Part shown: positions 45,863-56,754 of the stretch, in pieces
Position numbering within the stretch: the first letter of the stretch is position 1
Layout of the letters: each line of letters begins with the position of its first letter
DNA from: Dastarcus helophoroides
Taxonomy: Eukaryota; Arthropoda; Insecta; Coleoptera; Bothrideridae
Length of the DNA stretch: 64,000 bases
Direction of reading: 5' to 3'
NCBI GenBank assembly: GCA_028583605.1
Contig: CM053328.1
Coordinates: 10,122,782-10,186,781 of the forward strand
Translations under genes and position numbers: made by a program
The notes under the pieces: model-generated
The model's input: only the letters and a program-made list of their open reading frames with translations
Told to the model about the DNA's origin: nothing
Databases searched by the model: none

Positions 45863-46976
45863 ATGTCATATAGAGGTTCACTAAATTCGAATTTTTCACC
45901 CATATTAAAACCTGCGAAACTAGTTTTTAAAAAAAATCAAGACGTAGTAACGGTTACAAATATGACTCCTCAATTAAATTTAAATATCTCGGAATTAAAA
46001 GAATATTTGGCAATCGTTCCAATATTCAAAGGGGAAGCGGAATTGCTTCCGTATTTTATTCAAGAATGTGAAAAAGTTATTAAGTATTTTTATGATGTTG
46101 AAATGCATGATAACCCGAAAAATGATTTTTTGATGTCAAGAATCAGATCAAAAATTCAAGGTGAAACAAGCTTATTTGTTTCAAACCAACAAGCCAATAA
46201 TTGGCAAGAATTAAAATCTTTGCTTTTGTGCTCGTATGCTGATAAACGAGATAATGCCACGCTAGCTGTCTAAATGAACATACTAGAACAAGATAGTTTA
46301 AACCCATTTGAATTCTACAAACGGATTCAAAGAATCTTAAATTCACAAATTACCTATTCAAATATGCACTATGGTTTAAACCAAGGACTCAATAATCACT
46401 TTCGCAGAGTTGCGTTAAAAACCTTACTAAATGGTCTAAAGGAACCGTTGGGTTCTCTTAGGACCCAAAAGACTTGAAAGCCGCTTTAAATTTATTAACC
46501 AATACTTACCAGAAAGAAATTAACAATCAGAAATTTAATAAACAATCAAATAGCTCTCCAAATAAATTCCCCAATCCAAAATCAAATTTCTATCAAAAAA
46601 CTTCAAGCAATTTTTATCCCTTGTATAAGAACGAAACCCCAAATAATTTTTCTTATGTTCAACATTCCAAGAGACCAAATATCCAATATCAAACCCCACT
46701 ATCTAACAGAATTAGCCCAGAGTTAAACAAGAACCAAAACCTACTCCAATGAGTATCTCTACGGCTAACACTTACAGACCACCACCAAAACGACCATATC
46801 CAAACTTCAAGGCTAAAGAACTTCATTCTTTACCCAAAAATTTTAATAATTTAAATATAGATACGCAAAACGATGATCAGTTAAGTGAATCAGAAGCTGA
46901 TTGTTCCGATAATTATTCCCCATACAATGATTTTTTAAAGGAAATTGCCTCGGAACAAGAAATATCCCTAAATTAG
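45863..46976 (+). pseudogene. Errantivirus-like gag, broken
   Basis: Gag-like protein about 370 codons long in three frame segments. 45863-46273: ELKEYLAIVPIFKGEAELLP and FIQECEKVIKYFYD, ending in a TAA. It continues in the same frame to 46477 (LNPFEFYKRIQRILNSQITY). After a frameshift near 46468 it reads LKAALNLLTNTYQKE, then an Asn/Pro/Ser-rich part. After another frameshift near 46745 it reads PMSISTANTYRPP and an acidic C-terminus up to 46976. The pattern matches gag of the 17.6/Tom group, which has no zinc knuckle, and none is seen here. One nonsense and two frameshift lesions make it dead. Confidence 0.75.
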
Positions 46977-47033
46977 AATTAATGAATTTTGTTAACAATG
47001 TTTCAGAACTTCGCTTTATTTTACACCCAATAA

Positions 47034-47220
47034 CTAACGAAATTTTATCTTAAACTAACAATTTATTAATTGTGGCACGGACTGGCCACACACGATGACT
47101 TTGCACGCGTTGATGATTGGAGAAACTCCTCGTCCGCTGGTAGCGTCGATTCTTTTATAACTTCAGAGTGCTGACCTAGCGCCTTCCCTTGGTCAGCAAT
47201 AACTAAAGGGTTGAACAACA
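47034..47220 (-). mobile_element. Inverted LTR copy of the same element
   Basis: Reverse complement of 45431-45620, including the TATA box and AATAAA region (TAACGAAATTTTATC at the inner break). It is preceded on the minus strand by a polypurine tract (AAGGAGGAAGGAA, 47224-47236), so it is the 3' LTR of a minus-oriented copy. Gag on the plus strand runs into it head-on within about 60 bp. Confidence 0.75.
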
Positions 47221-47800
47221 TAATTCCTTCCTCCTTAGAAGGAAGCCTCGGAGGGCAACTGACGAGGGTGACATGAATGACATGAATGGTGATGGATCCT
47301 CTTTGTGAAATATATCTGCATGTTCATAAGTAAATTTGATAAAACGGCTTTTTCTTCGTAGTTTAGATGATCTGTTCTGAATTTGGTCAAATCAACTTCG
47401 TTGGATTCCATGCTACAAAATTCGGAAGTTGTTTTACGATAACAAATTTGGAATTTACAATTCGGACGAACTAATGTATTATCTTTTAAATTAATTACAG
47501 CATTAAGATGTTTTAAAGTATGGATTCACAAAAGCCAATCGAAATGGTTATGAAATTTAAACATATAAAATTTTAATTTGGTATTTGTTTTAAATAAATC
47601 CGGGAAAGAAGTTATCATAGAAGAATTTCCTATACTTAAGCGGAGAGAAAACAGCCATTGAAGGGGTTTGTGATCCGTTAATATATTAAATTTACGTCCG
47701 AATAAATACGGGGCGAAAATATTTGGTTGCCCAAACGATTGCTAGGAGTTCTTTCTCGATTGTGGAATAATTTACTTCGTGATCGTTCAAAATTATACAG
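47221..47800 (-). pseudogene. Errantivirus-like pol fragments (RNase H and others), minus strand
   Basis: On the minus strand from 47800 downward come [20 protein letters not shown] and, after a frameshift, [20 protein letters not shown]. These are Gypsy RNase H motifs, including TDHKPL with its catalytic Asp. Further down, VDLTKFRTDHLNYEEKAVLS resembles the start of the RT domain of the same group, out of order, and then the polypurine tract and LTR follow. Protease, most of RT and integrase are missing. The piece is a rearranged remnant in opposite orientation to the flanking gag and env parts. Confidence 0.65.
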
Positions 47801-48216
47801 GAGACATAATCGTATTACAAATTAAAGATTTATTAAATCAACTTCTCTTATCGTATAATACAATTGTGGATCTGCTTGTTGAGGCTGAAAATTCACTTAC
47901 ATTTTGCGCTATTGGTAAAATGCATCCCAGCGTCATAAAGGTTACTGACTATTTATCTAAATTAGAAAAAATTTCAAAATTTTATAAGGAACAATTACCC
48001 TTGCCTGTAGATATAAATAATATTTTAAATTATGAATCATTTACCCTGGTACATTGTATTCATAATAAAAACCAAATCAATTATTTTCCTACTATTCCGA
48101 TAGAATACGATATCATTTTTGAATTATTCTATTTGGAACCGTTACCTACTTTGATACATTCAGAATATTACACGATTATCCCGAATTCAAAATTTTTATT
48201 AAAATCAAAAGATTAA
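47779..48216 (+). pseudogene. Errantivirus-like env fragment 1
   Basis: 145 codons with LLNQLLLSYNTIVDLLVEAE, NSLTFCAIGKMHPSVI and FYLEPLPTLIHSEYY. The pattern (helix, ENSLTFC, then a Cys-containing domain) resembles the envelope proteins of 17.6/Tom-type errantiviruses, which are related to baculovirus F proteins. The N-terminal part with signal peptide and cleavage site is missing. The 5' end overlaps the junction with the inverted pol piece. Non-functional relic. Confidence 0.6.
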
Positions 48217-48880
48217 ATAAAGCCTCTATCAGATATTTGTACTATGAGTGGCACATATCACTGCCCTTTCAAATTACTAATCAATGTCAACATCACCTGC
48301 AAGGAAAACATCCTGAAACAAAACATCCCTGAGGATTGTCTCTACACGGAAATCCAAACCAAACAAGATCATATTGAGCCACTGCCCTATATCAACCAAT
48401 ATATCGCATGGATCAACTTCAAATCTGTCTTGACCCTACAATGTTCAAGAAACAAATTATGAGGCCGCATGGAATTTTCCTTCTAGAAGTTTCCGAACAC
48501 TGCAAAATTCTCTTTTACTCTGAAGAACTCCAACCTTTGGAACCCACATATAATTCTCCAATGGTCATCGATATGAAGATGCCACAACTTCCTGGCAAAA
48601 ACAAAAAGTCCAACTTCTCAATTCAGTTAAAACAATTAAAACTTGGAGCAATCGATCTTCAACCAGTCAATATAATCCAGAGACGGAAGAAAGACGTTTC
48701 CATCTTTTATCACACCATGCCCATCTACATTATGGGACTTCTTCCTGGCTTCAACTATCGCAGCAAGGAAAATGTACAAGAAGATCATTGGACCAAAGCC
48801 ATCCTCAACCGAGGACCCCATTCAAGAGGATCCATCACCACGTCACCCCCGTCAGCTAGCCCTCCGAGGCTTTCTTCTAA
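48217..48880 (+). pseudogene. Errantivirus-like env fragment 2 (frameshifted)
   Basis: After a stop at 48214 the protein continues in a second frame (about 48217-48420: LSDICTMSGTYHCPFKLLIN, EDCLYTEIQTKQDHIEPLPY) and a third (48408 onward: RPHGIFLLEVSEHCKILFYS, then a hydrophilic tail). The frame runs on through the polypurine tract into the LTR, so its last part is not protein. No transmembrane helix is clear. Frameshift near 48415. Confidence 0.55.
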
Positions 48881-48890
48881 GGAGGGAGGA
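48879..48890 (+). promoter_or_regulatory. Polypurine tract
   Basis: AAGGAGGGAGGA lies directly before the 3' LTR start. It would prime plus-strand synthesis. An equivalent tract precedes the inverted LTR at 47236-47224 on the minus strand. Confidence 0.7.
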
Positions 48891-48894
48891 ATTA

Positions 48895-49003
48895 TGTTGT
48901 TCAACCCTTTAGTTATTGCTGACCAAGGCAAGGCGCTAGGTCGGCACTCTGAAGTTATAAAAGAATCGACGCTACCAGCGAACGAGGAGTTTCTCCAATC
49001 ATC
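48895..49003 (+). mobile_element. 3' LTR of errantivirus-like element, truncated
   Basis: Identical in order to the first 109 bp of the LTR at 45431, including TATAAAAG, and it then stops after CTCCAATCATC. The remaining 140 bp are missing and the interrupted LINE resumes about 10 bp on after a short TAATATAATA stretch. Confidence 0.8.
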
Positions 49004-49011
49004 GAATAATA

Positions 49012-49785
49012 TAATATAATAATCGAATGGGCAGAAAAGGAACACCTTCTCCTCATACATGATGCCTAAGACATAAACACTTTTCACTCAGCCAAATGGA
49101 GAAGGGATTATAACCCATAGCTATGTTTCGTGTCAACAAACGAACACAGAAAGTCTTATCAATGAGAGAAAACAATATTAGAAAACTTTCCCCATAGCCA
49201 ACACCGACCTGTTATACTGGAAATCGGCCTGCAAATCCCAGTTATCAGATCAATACCAAAACTTCGCTGGAACTTCCACAAAGCCAACTGGAAGTCATTC
49301 ATAAAAGAATTAGACTATAATATCAAACGGATCCTTACAAACCCAGATAACTATTTTCGTTTTACGGGACTACTACTCAGTATAGCCAAGAAACGCATAC
49401 CGAGGGACTAGAGAAAAGGGAAATATCCCAGCATGGAACCAACAATGCAACAAATTATATGAAACCTACAAAAGCAGCGGGGATGCAAAAGTAGCCGATG
49501 AACTCCTAGAATGCTTAGATACAACGAGACGAGAAAATGGCACACAACGATGGAGAACATTAACTGTCGACCCATCAGCAGAAGAGCTTGGTTTCTGCTT
49601 AGAAAATTAGAAACCAGTCCAAACCTAAAAAAAAGAAAGTCTTGTTAGCCAAAATTAAATTACCGATAGACCAAAACTCTATCCAACGCTAACAAACAAA
49701 AGACAAGAGACATAAAAAACAAACTAAGAGAAAAACGAGTCACTGCCATAACACTGACTTCGCACGTCCCTCTACAACTGCAGAA
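49012..49785 (+). pseudogene. Jockey-like LINE, endonuclease C-terminus and linker
   Basis: Starting at IEWAEKEHLLLIHDA the frames give HSAKWRRDYNP, FPHSQHRPVILEIGLQIPVI, PKLRWNFHKANWKSFIKELD and LLLSIAKKRIPRD. HSQHRPV holds the last APE endonuclease motif, where SDH-type residues are replaced by SQH, as is common in this group. The linker continues to about 49700 with many stops. This is the continuation of 45148-45426. Confidence 0.7.
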
Positions 49786-50514
49786 ATGTCAGAAGCACTG
49801 AAACAAATAAAACAAGGAGAAGGCGGCAGGTCTAAACCAAATATATCCCAAATGTCTAAATCATTTGAGATCAGTAGCAATGTCATGGCTCAGAAAGTAT
49901 TCACCAACATCCTACAAACTGAAAAACTGCCCCGATCTTTTAAATGTGCCAAAATTATCGCAGTAATAAAACCAAGCAAAGAGGACAACCAAGCGACTGA
50001 CTTTAGACCGATTTCTCTCCTACGTGTATGCTGTAAGCTTTTAGAAAGATTAATTCTTATCCACATAATAAATGCAGTCAACGATTATATACCACCTGAA
50101 CAAGCTGGTTTTAGGAAGAAGAGAAGTTGCAGTGACCAAGTGCTAGCTTTAGCCACACACATTGAACACGGATTTCAAAAGCGACAAAAATCCACAGTCG
50201 TATTCATCGACCAAACCTCGGCCTACGATACAGTATGGCAGAATGGCATGATAATAAAATTTCTCGATATCATCCCATGTAAAAAACTGGCTACATTACT
50301 TGACAATATACTGGCAAATAGATACATACGAGTACACTTAGACGAAAAGACAATTCGAAATTACAGAATTAATGAAGGGCTACCCCAAGGACTGGTGTTA
50401 GCCTCTGTTCTTTTTAATATTTACACAGCTGACCTACCTCAAAAAACAGCTAAACAGTTCATATATGCAGACGATATATCCCTTACATGCCAAGCCACCA
50501 CAACTAACAAATGA
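49786..50514 (+). pseudogene. Jockey-like LINE reverse transcriptase
   Basis: A 242-codon open frame with RT motifs in order: AKIIAVIKPSKEDN, DFRPISLLRVCCKLLERLIL, PPEQAGFRKKRSCSDQVLAL, VVFIDQTSAYDTVWQNGMII (motif A, catalytic Asp intact), INEGLPQGLVLASVLFNIYT (motif B, usually GLPQGSVLAP), and AKQFIYADDISLT (YADD intact at about 50464). It stops at 50514, just after the palm. The thumb continues downstream in another frame. Reverse transcription of LINE RNA was its role. It is the longest recognisable coding segment in the window. Confidence 0.85.
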
Positions 50515-51560
50515 CTTAAAAGTACTGGACGAATAATTACAAACTTGGAGACTGAAACCGAATATGGAGAAAACTGAGGCGACCTGCTTCCACCTAAATA
50601 GTAAAGTAGCAAATTATGCATCCCAGATTACCCTCAGAAATAAACCAGTCAAGTACAACCCGCTCTCCAAATATCTAGGAGTCACATTAGACCGCTCCCT
50701 TACGTTCAAACATCACATCCGAAAAACAACAGCGAAAATGAGGACAAGAAACAACATTCTGCACAAAATCGCAGGGACTTCGTGGGGTGCAAACGCAAAT
50801 GTTTAAAGAACTTCGGCATTTGCCCCAGTGTATTCCGCAACCGAATATTTCTGCTCAGCTTGAATAAACAGCAATCATACAAAAATCATCAACACCCACC
50901 TACATGAAACTATGCGAACTATCTACCGGCACCATTAAGAGCACCCCTGTCCAGTGGTTACCGGTCCTATAGAACATAGAGCCCCCAACTGAAATGACAG
51001 TCAGCTCTGACTTATAAATGGGAAAAATTTATTGAAAACTGATCTAACTCCCCATCCTCCAAGACTGCACCAACCGTCCCAGCCGCCTGAAGTCAAGAAA
51101 ACCGGCATGGCTACTGGGGTAAAAGTCCTGATCAATATTTAATATCGACCAAGTCTGGCGAGAAGAATGGACTAGAAGCAACCCAGACTCCTTACACTTA
51201 ATCTCGGATCCAACTAAACGCCCCTTGGCTTCACGCTTCCCAGAAAACAGTGGACTACACTAAACCAACCACGGAAGAAGCCGTTACTGGATACATACAT
51301 AAATGGGGAAAATCTGAATTGCGAGTGAGGTCACCCAGCCCCACCATATGGTGCTTGAGTGCCCTCTGACAAAAATAAACTCTCCCATTGAACAATTGCA
51401 TCAGGCTGATGAAGAAGCAGTGACGTGGAATAAAGCACTAAGGTACTCCATGTAGAAAACCTAGACTTTTACAGACAATACCCTGACTGTGATATTGTAG
51501 TGATATGTTATATTTTCCTTGTACCTTTGTAAATTCTGTAACTAAGCCATACAAAATATA
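50515..51560 (+). pseudogene. Jockey-like LINE, thumb, C-terminus and 3' UTR
   Basis: 50564-50806 reads MEKTEATCFHLNSK, YNPLSKYLGVTLDRSLTFKH and KMRTRNNILHKIAGTSWGAN, the YLGV thumb motifs of Jockey-type LINEs. Further on, short blocks (FAPVYSATEYFCSA, HPAPPYGA) in several frames show the decayed C-terminal half, up to the 3' UTR at about 51480-51560. No poly(A) tail is evident. Confidence 0.7.
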
Positions 51561-53889
51561 TACATGCCTTACTGGTTCAATTACAAGCTTATGGACCCAA
51601 ATAGAGCGTGATGTCTCCCACTGATAATCACAACTTTGCACCTACCTCGTTATCCAATATAGGAAATATTAGCGCAGTGCGTCATACACTTTATACACTT
51701 CCACAGTTTAAGTATGCTCGAACTGCCCCTGATCCAGGGTGGAAGTTGTAGTTCAACCTGCTGAAACTAGGGGATTTATGAAACAAAATAGCGCGGGTTC
51801 GAATGTTATGCATACTACTAAACGCTTATTATAAGCTTTCAAAGTTGAAAGTACCCACTACCGGTGCTTTTACCTTAGGTATTCTGTTTCTTTACTAAGC
51901 AAATATGTGGTCAAAAATAAAACCTGTGTTGATAAAAATAGGTCCTAAGCTTCCAATACATTTTAAACCTAACAAATTATTAAACGTCCTTTGCGTAAAG
52001 TTAGATTTCATCTAAATGATATTTCTTGTTCTCTGAAAATGTCTCCATGCGTTTATAAGTCATCATTTTTTTTCACAATGTCATCAAAACACTGGATTAT
52101 CCCAGGTTATTTTTTTGTGTATTGTTTTTGATCGATACAGTGCTGCAATATAAATGTGTGACAACAGTTCATATACGAAAATAAATATTGAAATGGATAT
52201 TTATGTTTAAAGTGCACTATTTTGTATTGTCATGACGTGTATCACTACAAAATATTTCAAAATACTTTTGCTTGCATTTATAGCGGAACGTGTTAGACAA
52301 GGAAAACATTATCTACTAAAACTGCTTTTAGCAATGTATCTATTAGTTCTCTGTGACAGCTTAAAAGCACTTAAAATATTAACATGATATAATGTCCCTT
52401 GGTCGTCATTTTGTTTGTCCATCCACCGATCCCTTGAATTAATTTGAGACCCTAATTGCTAAGGCAGGTCGCTTTATTAATAACATCAATTAAAGTAAAG
52501 ACGAAGCACTCCCCGCTTACTTATGTCGACAATTTAAATTTTCTACTTCACGTTGCGGCTTATTTCACGGGACTTGCTGTTGACTTAAACTCTAAGCGAG
52601 CGCATAATGAATATAATAGTGTCTTGTTTGTAAAAATACACACTTTTAGTCATGTGTACTTAGTAGAAAAAAAAGTGTTGCATGTAAGAAATGGCCGGTG
52701 ACGTGACCTCCGTTGCGCCCGCTGTTTGTTCACGCTATGCAAAAAAGCTTATAAATTTTAAAATTATGTAAAACTGCAGACGCTACCCGATTAAAAAACG
52801 CCAATAAAGTCGGACTTGTTTACGGTACCTGAGAAAGCTGATAAGACTTCCCGGCTTATGGGACATCGGAAGAAAACTTTAATGAACAAATTGTTTGCCT
52901 GATTAAAAATCCATAATACCTACCATTAATAATGAGTTAACTTCGCATGCGATCTCCTTTCTTAAATACACTAGTAAAATAAATGATTTTCTTCCCACCA
53001 TTAATTAACAATGTTGTCTTCTTTGGTAACCAATTATTATAAAAAAAATGTCCCTGTCCGGCGCCTTTTAGCCAGCGAACACAATTTCCTTCTAGCTTTT
53101 AAAATACGAACTTCGCCAGATATGGAAATTCTCGTACTTTAACGATACAAAATTCGCACAAATAAAAGCACCGTCGCTAAATTCCTCCAGGTAATAGATG
53201 TCTTACAAATTTCGAACCTAATTTAAATGCAAATAGACTGTAACTAAAGGAATATCAAAGCTGCTTTCAAATATTTACTGATATTTGCGATTGTCATTCG
53301 GATTCGTTGCCAGCGAAATTCCTGTTGGTTTTCTTGTATTTGCCCGAATAATAAATAACGAAGCACGAATGGTAAAGACGTGCCTTTATACTTTAAAGGT
53401 TTACACCTTCGCGCACCACATGTATTATTAAAGGCTCGGGGCAATGCAACGGCACGGATACGGGGTATTTCAAGTAAATTAGCAATTGAACTTAGTGCAA
53501 AGCTTTGGAAAATAAACAATTTCGCCAATGATATATAACGTACGAAAACTAAACTTATGCTTAAAATTGTATCTTGCGCGCGCTAAACTTATGGCTGATT
53601 TGTTCTTCATTACCACCAAGATTTAACCAGATTTAGGTGGTACTTTGTAGCTTATAAACAACGCTTTTCAGGTTTTGTTCGCGACAAAATAGTTTGAAAA
53701 GAAAGTTGGTAATTTAAATAGCAGATTGTGTCAAGGTGGCGTGGTGTATATTTTTGTGTGGTTGTTTGTTTTGTTGTTCTTGAGGTCATTTGTGTAGTCG
53801 TTATGGGCGCAGGTTGGTACGTTCGTTTGTTGTATTATTCGTTTGCTCCCTGTATTTCTTCCTTTGTTCCAGTTTTGCTGTCTCCCTTT
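51561..53889. other. Non-repetitive island
   Basis: Over 2 kb of DNA with ordinary composition and no AT-rich phrasing. Open frames (52456-52701 plus, 53244-53528 minus, 53728-53934 plus) have no recognised domain and no supporting signals. It is probably single-copy intergenic or intronic DNA. The right end becomes T-rich before the pyrimidine tract. Confidence 0.4.
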
Positions 53890-55834
53890 CTTTCTTCCTT
53901 TCTTCCTTTTTTTCTCAAATTCTTTTCTTATTAATTTGTTCTTCTTTTCTTGATTTCTTCCTTCTTCTCTTTGCTCCTTCCCTCCTTCCCTTGTTTCTTA
54001 CACCCTTAATTTTTTCTTGATTTGTTCTTTTCTTCTGTCGCTCCTCCCCTTCGTTCTTTCTTCTTTTCCTCCCTCCTTTCCTATTTTTATCCGTTTCACC
54101 TTCCTTACTCACTTCTTTTTCTCCTTTTCTCTTCCTTCCTTCCTTTCTTCTCTGCTTTTTTCTTTCCTTCTTTATTCTTAGTTACTTCTTTGCTTCCTTC
54201 CTTTCTTCCTTTTTTTCTTTCTTTCTTCCTTTTTTCCTTCTTTCCTTCCTTTCTTCATTTTTTCTTTTCTATCTTCCTTCCTTCCTACTTCTTTTTTTTC
54301 TTTCTTCCTTCCTTTCTCTTTCTTCATTTATTCCTTCTTTCTTTCTTCCCTTCTTCCTTCTTCCCTTCTTCCTTCTTTTTTTCTTCCTTTCTTGCTTCCT
54401 TCCTTCTTTCATTTTTCTTCCTTCCTTGTTTCCTTTATTCCTTCGTTTCTACCTTTCTTTGTTTTTTCGTTTCTTCCTTCCTTCCTTCCTTCCTTTCTTC
54501 CTTCCTTTCTTCCTTGCTTCCTTTCTTCCTTCGTTTCCTTTTCCCTTCCCCTTTCTTTCGTTTTTTTCCTTTTTTCTTTCTTCTTTCTTTCTTACTTCCT
54601 TTCTTCTTTCTCTCCTTTCTTTCTTTCTTTCTTCCTTCCTTCTATTCTTCCTTCCTTCCTTGTGTCTCCCCTTCCTTTTTTCTTCTTTTCTTTCTTTTTT
54701 GTTCTTCCTTTCTCTTCCTTCATTTCTTTCTTCCTTTCTTTCTTCCTTTCTTCCTTTCTTCCTTTCTTCCTTTCTTCCTTTCTTCCTTTCTTCCTTTCTT
54801 CCTTTCTTCCTTTCTTCCTTTCTTCCTTTCTTCCTTTCTTCCTTTCTTCTTTCTTCCTTTCTTCCTTTCTTCCTTTCTTCCTTTCTTCCTTTCTTCCTTT
54901 CTTCCTTTCTTCCTTTCTTCCTTCTTCCTCTTCCTTCCTTTCTTTCTTTCTTCTCTTTCTTCCTTTCTTCTTTCTTCCTTTCTTCCTTTCTTCCCTTCTT
55001 CCTTTCTTCCTTTCTTCCTTTTTTCCTTTCTTTTTTCCTTCCTTTCTTTCTTTCTTTCTACCTTCCCTTCTTCCTTACTTTCTTTCTTCCTTTCTTCCTT
55101 TCTTCCTTTCTTCCTTTCTTCCTTTCTTCCTTTCTTCCTTTCTTCCTTTCTTCCTTTCTTCCTTTCTTCCTTTCTTCCTTTCTTCCTTTCTTCCTTTCTT
55201 CCTTTCTTCCTTTCTTCCTTTCTTCCTTTCTTCCTTTCTTCCTTTCATCCTTTCTTTCTTTCTTCTTTCCTTTCTTTCTTTCTTTATTTCTTCCTTCCGT
55301 TTTGCTTTCCCTTTTCCTTCCCTTCTTCCTTTTTTTCTTCCTTCCTTTCTTTCATGCTTCCTTCCTTCCTTTTTTTTCTTCTTCCTTCCTTCGTTGCTTT
55401 CTTCGTTCCTTCTTTCTTTCCCTCCTTCCTGTTTTCCTTCCTTCTTTCCTTCCTTCCTTCTTTTCTTCCTTACTTCCTTCCTTCCTTTCTTTCCTTTTTC
55501 CTTCCTTCCTTCCTTTCTTCTTTTCATTCTTTTTTTCTTTTATTTCTTCCTTTTTTCTTTCTTCCTTTCTCCTTTCCTTCCTTTCTTTCTTCTTTCCTTC
55601 TTTCCTTTCTTCCTTTCTTTCTTACTTTCTTCCTTCCTTTCTTTTTGCCTTCCTCCTTCCTTCCTTTCTCCCTACCTTCCCTTCATCTCTTTTTCTTTTC
55701 CTTTCTTTCTTCTTTACTCTCTTCTTTTTCTCTTTTTCCTCCTTTTCTTCTTCCCTTTCTTCCTCCCACACTTTTTCTCTGCTTCCCTTGTCTTGCCGCC
55801 TACGGTCCTTCCTGTCTCAATTCTTTCCTTTATT
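53890..55834. repeat. Giant homopyrimidine microsatellite (TTTC/TTCC, 1.9 kb)
   Basis: The plus strand is almost only C and T for 1.9 kb. Perfect arrays of the 8-mer TTTCTTCC occur at about 54743-54921 and 55085-55250; elsewhere TTCC, TTTC and longer T runs alternate with rare A or G. Because 8 is not a multiple of 3, all three frames stay open, giving three overlapping frames of 504-604 codons made of F, L, S and P, and on the minus strand a K/R/E/G frame. These are not genes. Such purine-pyrimidine tracts can adopt triplex (H-DNA) structure. Confidence 0.9.
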
Positions 55835-55965
55835 AAATTTAAATACAAATCTGGTCCCCTGGAACCAAGAAAAGTTTTTGTGTTTTTTAATATTTCTTTG
55901 TTTCAGGGGAAAAAATTTGTATTTCAATTTTCGAAGATAACCAAGGAGCAGTCCGTTTCACCAAA
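55835..55965. mobile_element. Foldback MITE M, copy h, inside the pyrimidine tract
   Basis: AAATACAAATCTGGTCCCCT, GGAACCAAGAAAAG, then the right arm TTTGTTTCAGGGGAAAAAAT and AAGATAACCAAGGAGCAGTC. The centre is deleted. Pyrimidine repeat DNA continues on both sides, showing insertion into the microsatellite. Confidence 0.85.
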
Positions 55966-56090
55966 CAAAATCCTTTCTTCATTCCTTTCTTTATTCCCGT
56001 ATTCTCTTTCGCCTTTCCTTCCATCCTTTATTCCTTCCTTCGCTCCTTTCTTCCTTCCTTTCCGTGTTACCTCCTCTTACTTTTCCTCTC
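55966..56090. repeat. Continuation of the pyrimidine tract
   Basis: CCTTTCTTCATTCCTTTCTT and similar, up to about 56090. Less pure than the left part. It is the distal side of the MITE insertion site. Confidence 0.75.
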
Positions 56091-56750
56091 AAATTAGAGA
56101 TTTAATCTTTAAAGTGGAAAATTCAAACCAGAAAAGCATGTATCCCAAGCTTTTTAGATTTACTACTTAATTATATTTGCAACTTTTTATGAAAACTTTC
56201 GATTTTTACCTGAAAATTTTGTTCATGAATTCTTTTTTATGTAACATTTTGTAAAAAAATTAAAAAATTGTAAATGTAATTGCGAAATTGAACTCGATCA
56301 CAATCACAATTTACAATCTATAATCGAAGTTTAAGAAAATCTGGAATTTAAAAAGCTTTGAAAAGAAAGAAAGGTTCAAGAATGATATTAAATTTTCGAG
56401 AAATAAGCTAAAATTTCGAAATGAAAACCCAAATTTTGAGATTCGCGTCAAGATTTTTTTTTAAAATGATATATTTTTGTTCACAAATTTTGAAAAATTG
56501 AATTTCGTCTCGAAAAACAGAGAAAAATAGATATTTATTAAAACAATGGTAGCTCATGGGCGACGTGTTGCTGGAGGTAACTTTTGACGTGGCCCGCGGT
56601 ATGAAGAAGAGAGATATCCCATTTTATTCAAAAAATTTGTGTCTCCAGATTGAAGTCGAAATTTCGATTTTAAAATCAAATGTTCGGAAAAAATTAAAAA
56701 TTTAAACTTTATCGTTAAAAATTTGGGGCAAAATTTAAAAAGTTTAGAAA
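56091..56750. repeat. AT-rich DNA, A-rich orientation
   Basis: A-rich phrases such as TTTCGAGAAATAAGC and AAATTTCGAAATGAAAACC. A short non-AT patch (CATGGGCGACGTGTTGCTGG, 56556-56575) is unexplained. No gene. Confidence 0.45.
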
Positions 56751-56754
56751 TTGA

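Noticed and set aside
46977..47040. A short frame after gag (ELRFILHPITNEIL) considered as the protease start.
   Set aside because: No DTGA motif is present, and the frame runs into the inverted LTR within about 20 codons.
52456..53528. Open frames in the 51561-53889 island.
   Set aside because: Each is below 95 codons, with no domain and no support from context.
53890..55834. Regular short repeats that might suggest a CRISPR-like array.
   Set aside because: Units are 8 bp with no spacers, in eukaryotic DNA. It is a microsatellite.
54022..56170. Overlapping open frames of 504, 592 and 604 codons on the plus strand, plus a K/R/E frame on the minus strand at 55075-55527.
   Set aside because: They are translations of the pyrimidine microsatellite. 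All frames stay open because TTC, TTT, CTT and TCC contain no stop, and composition is only F, L, S and P.
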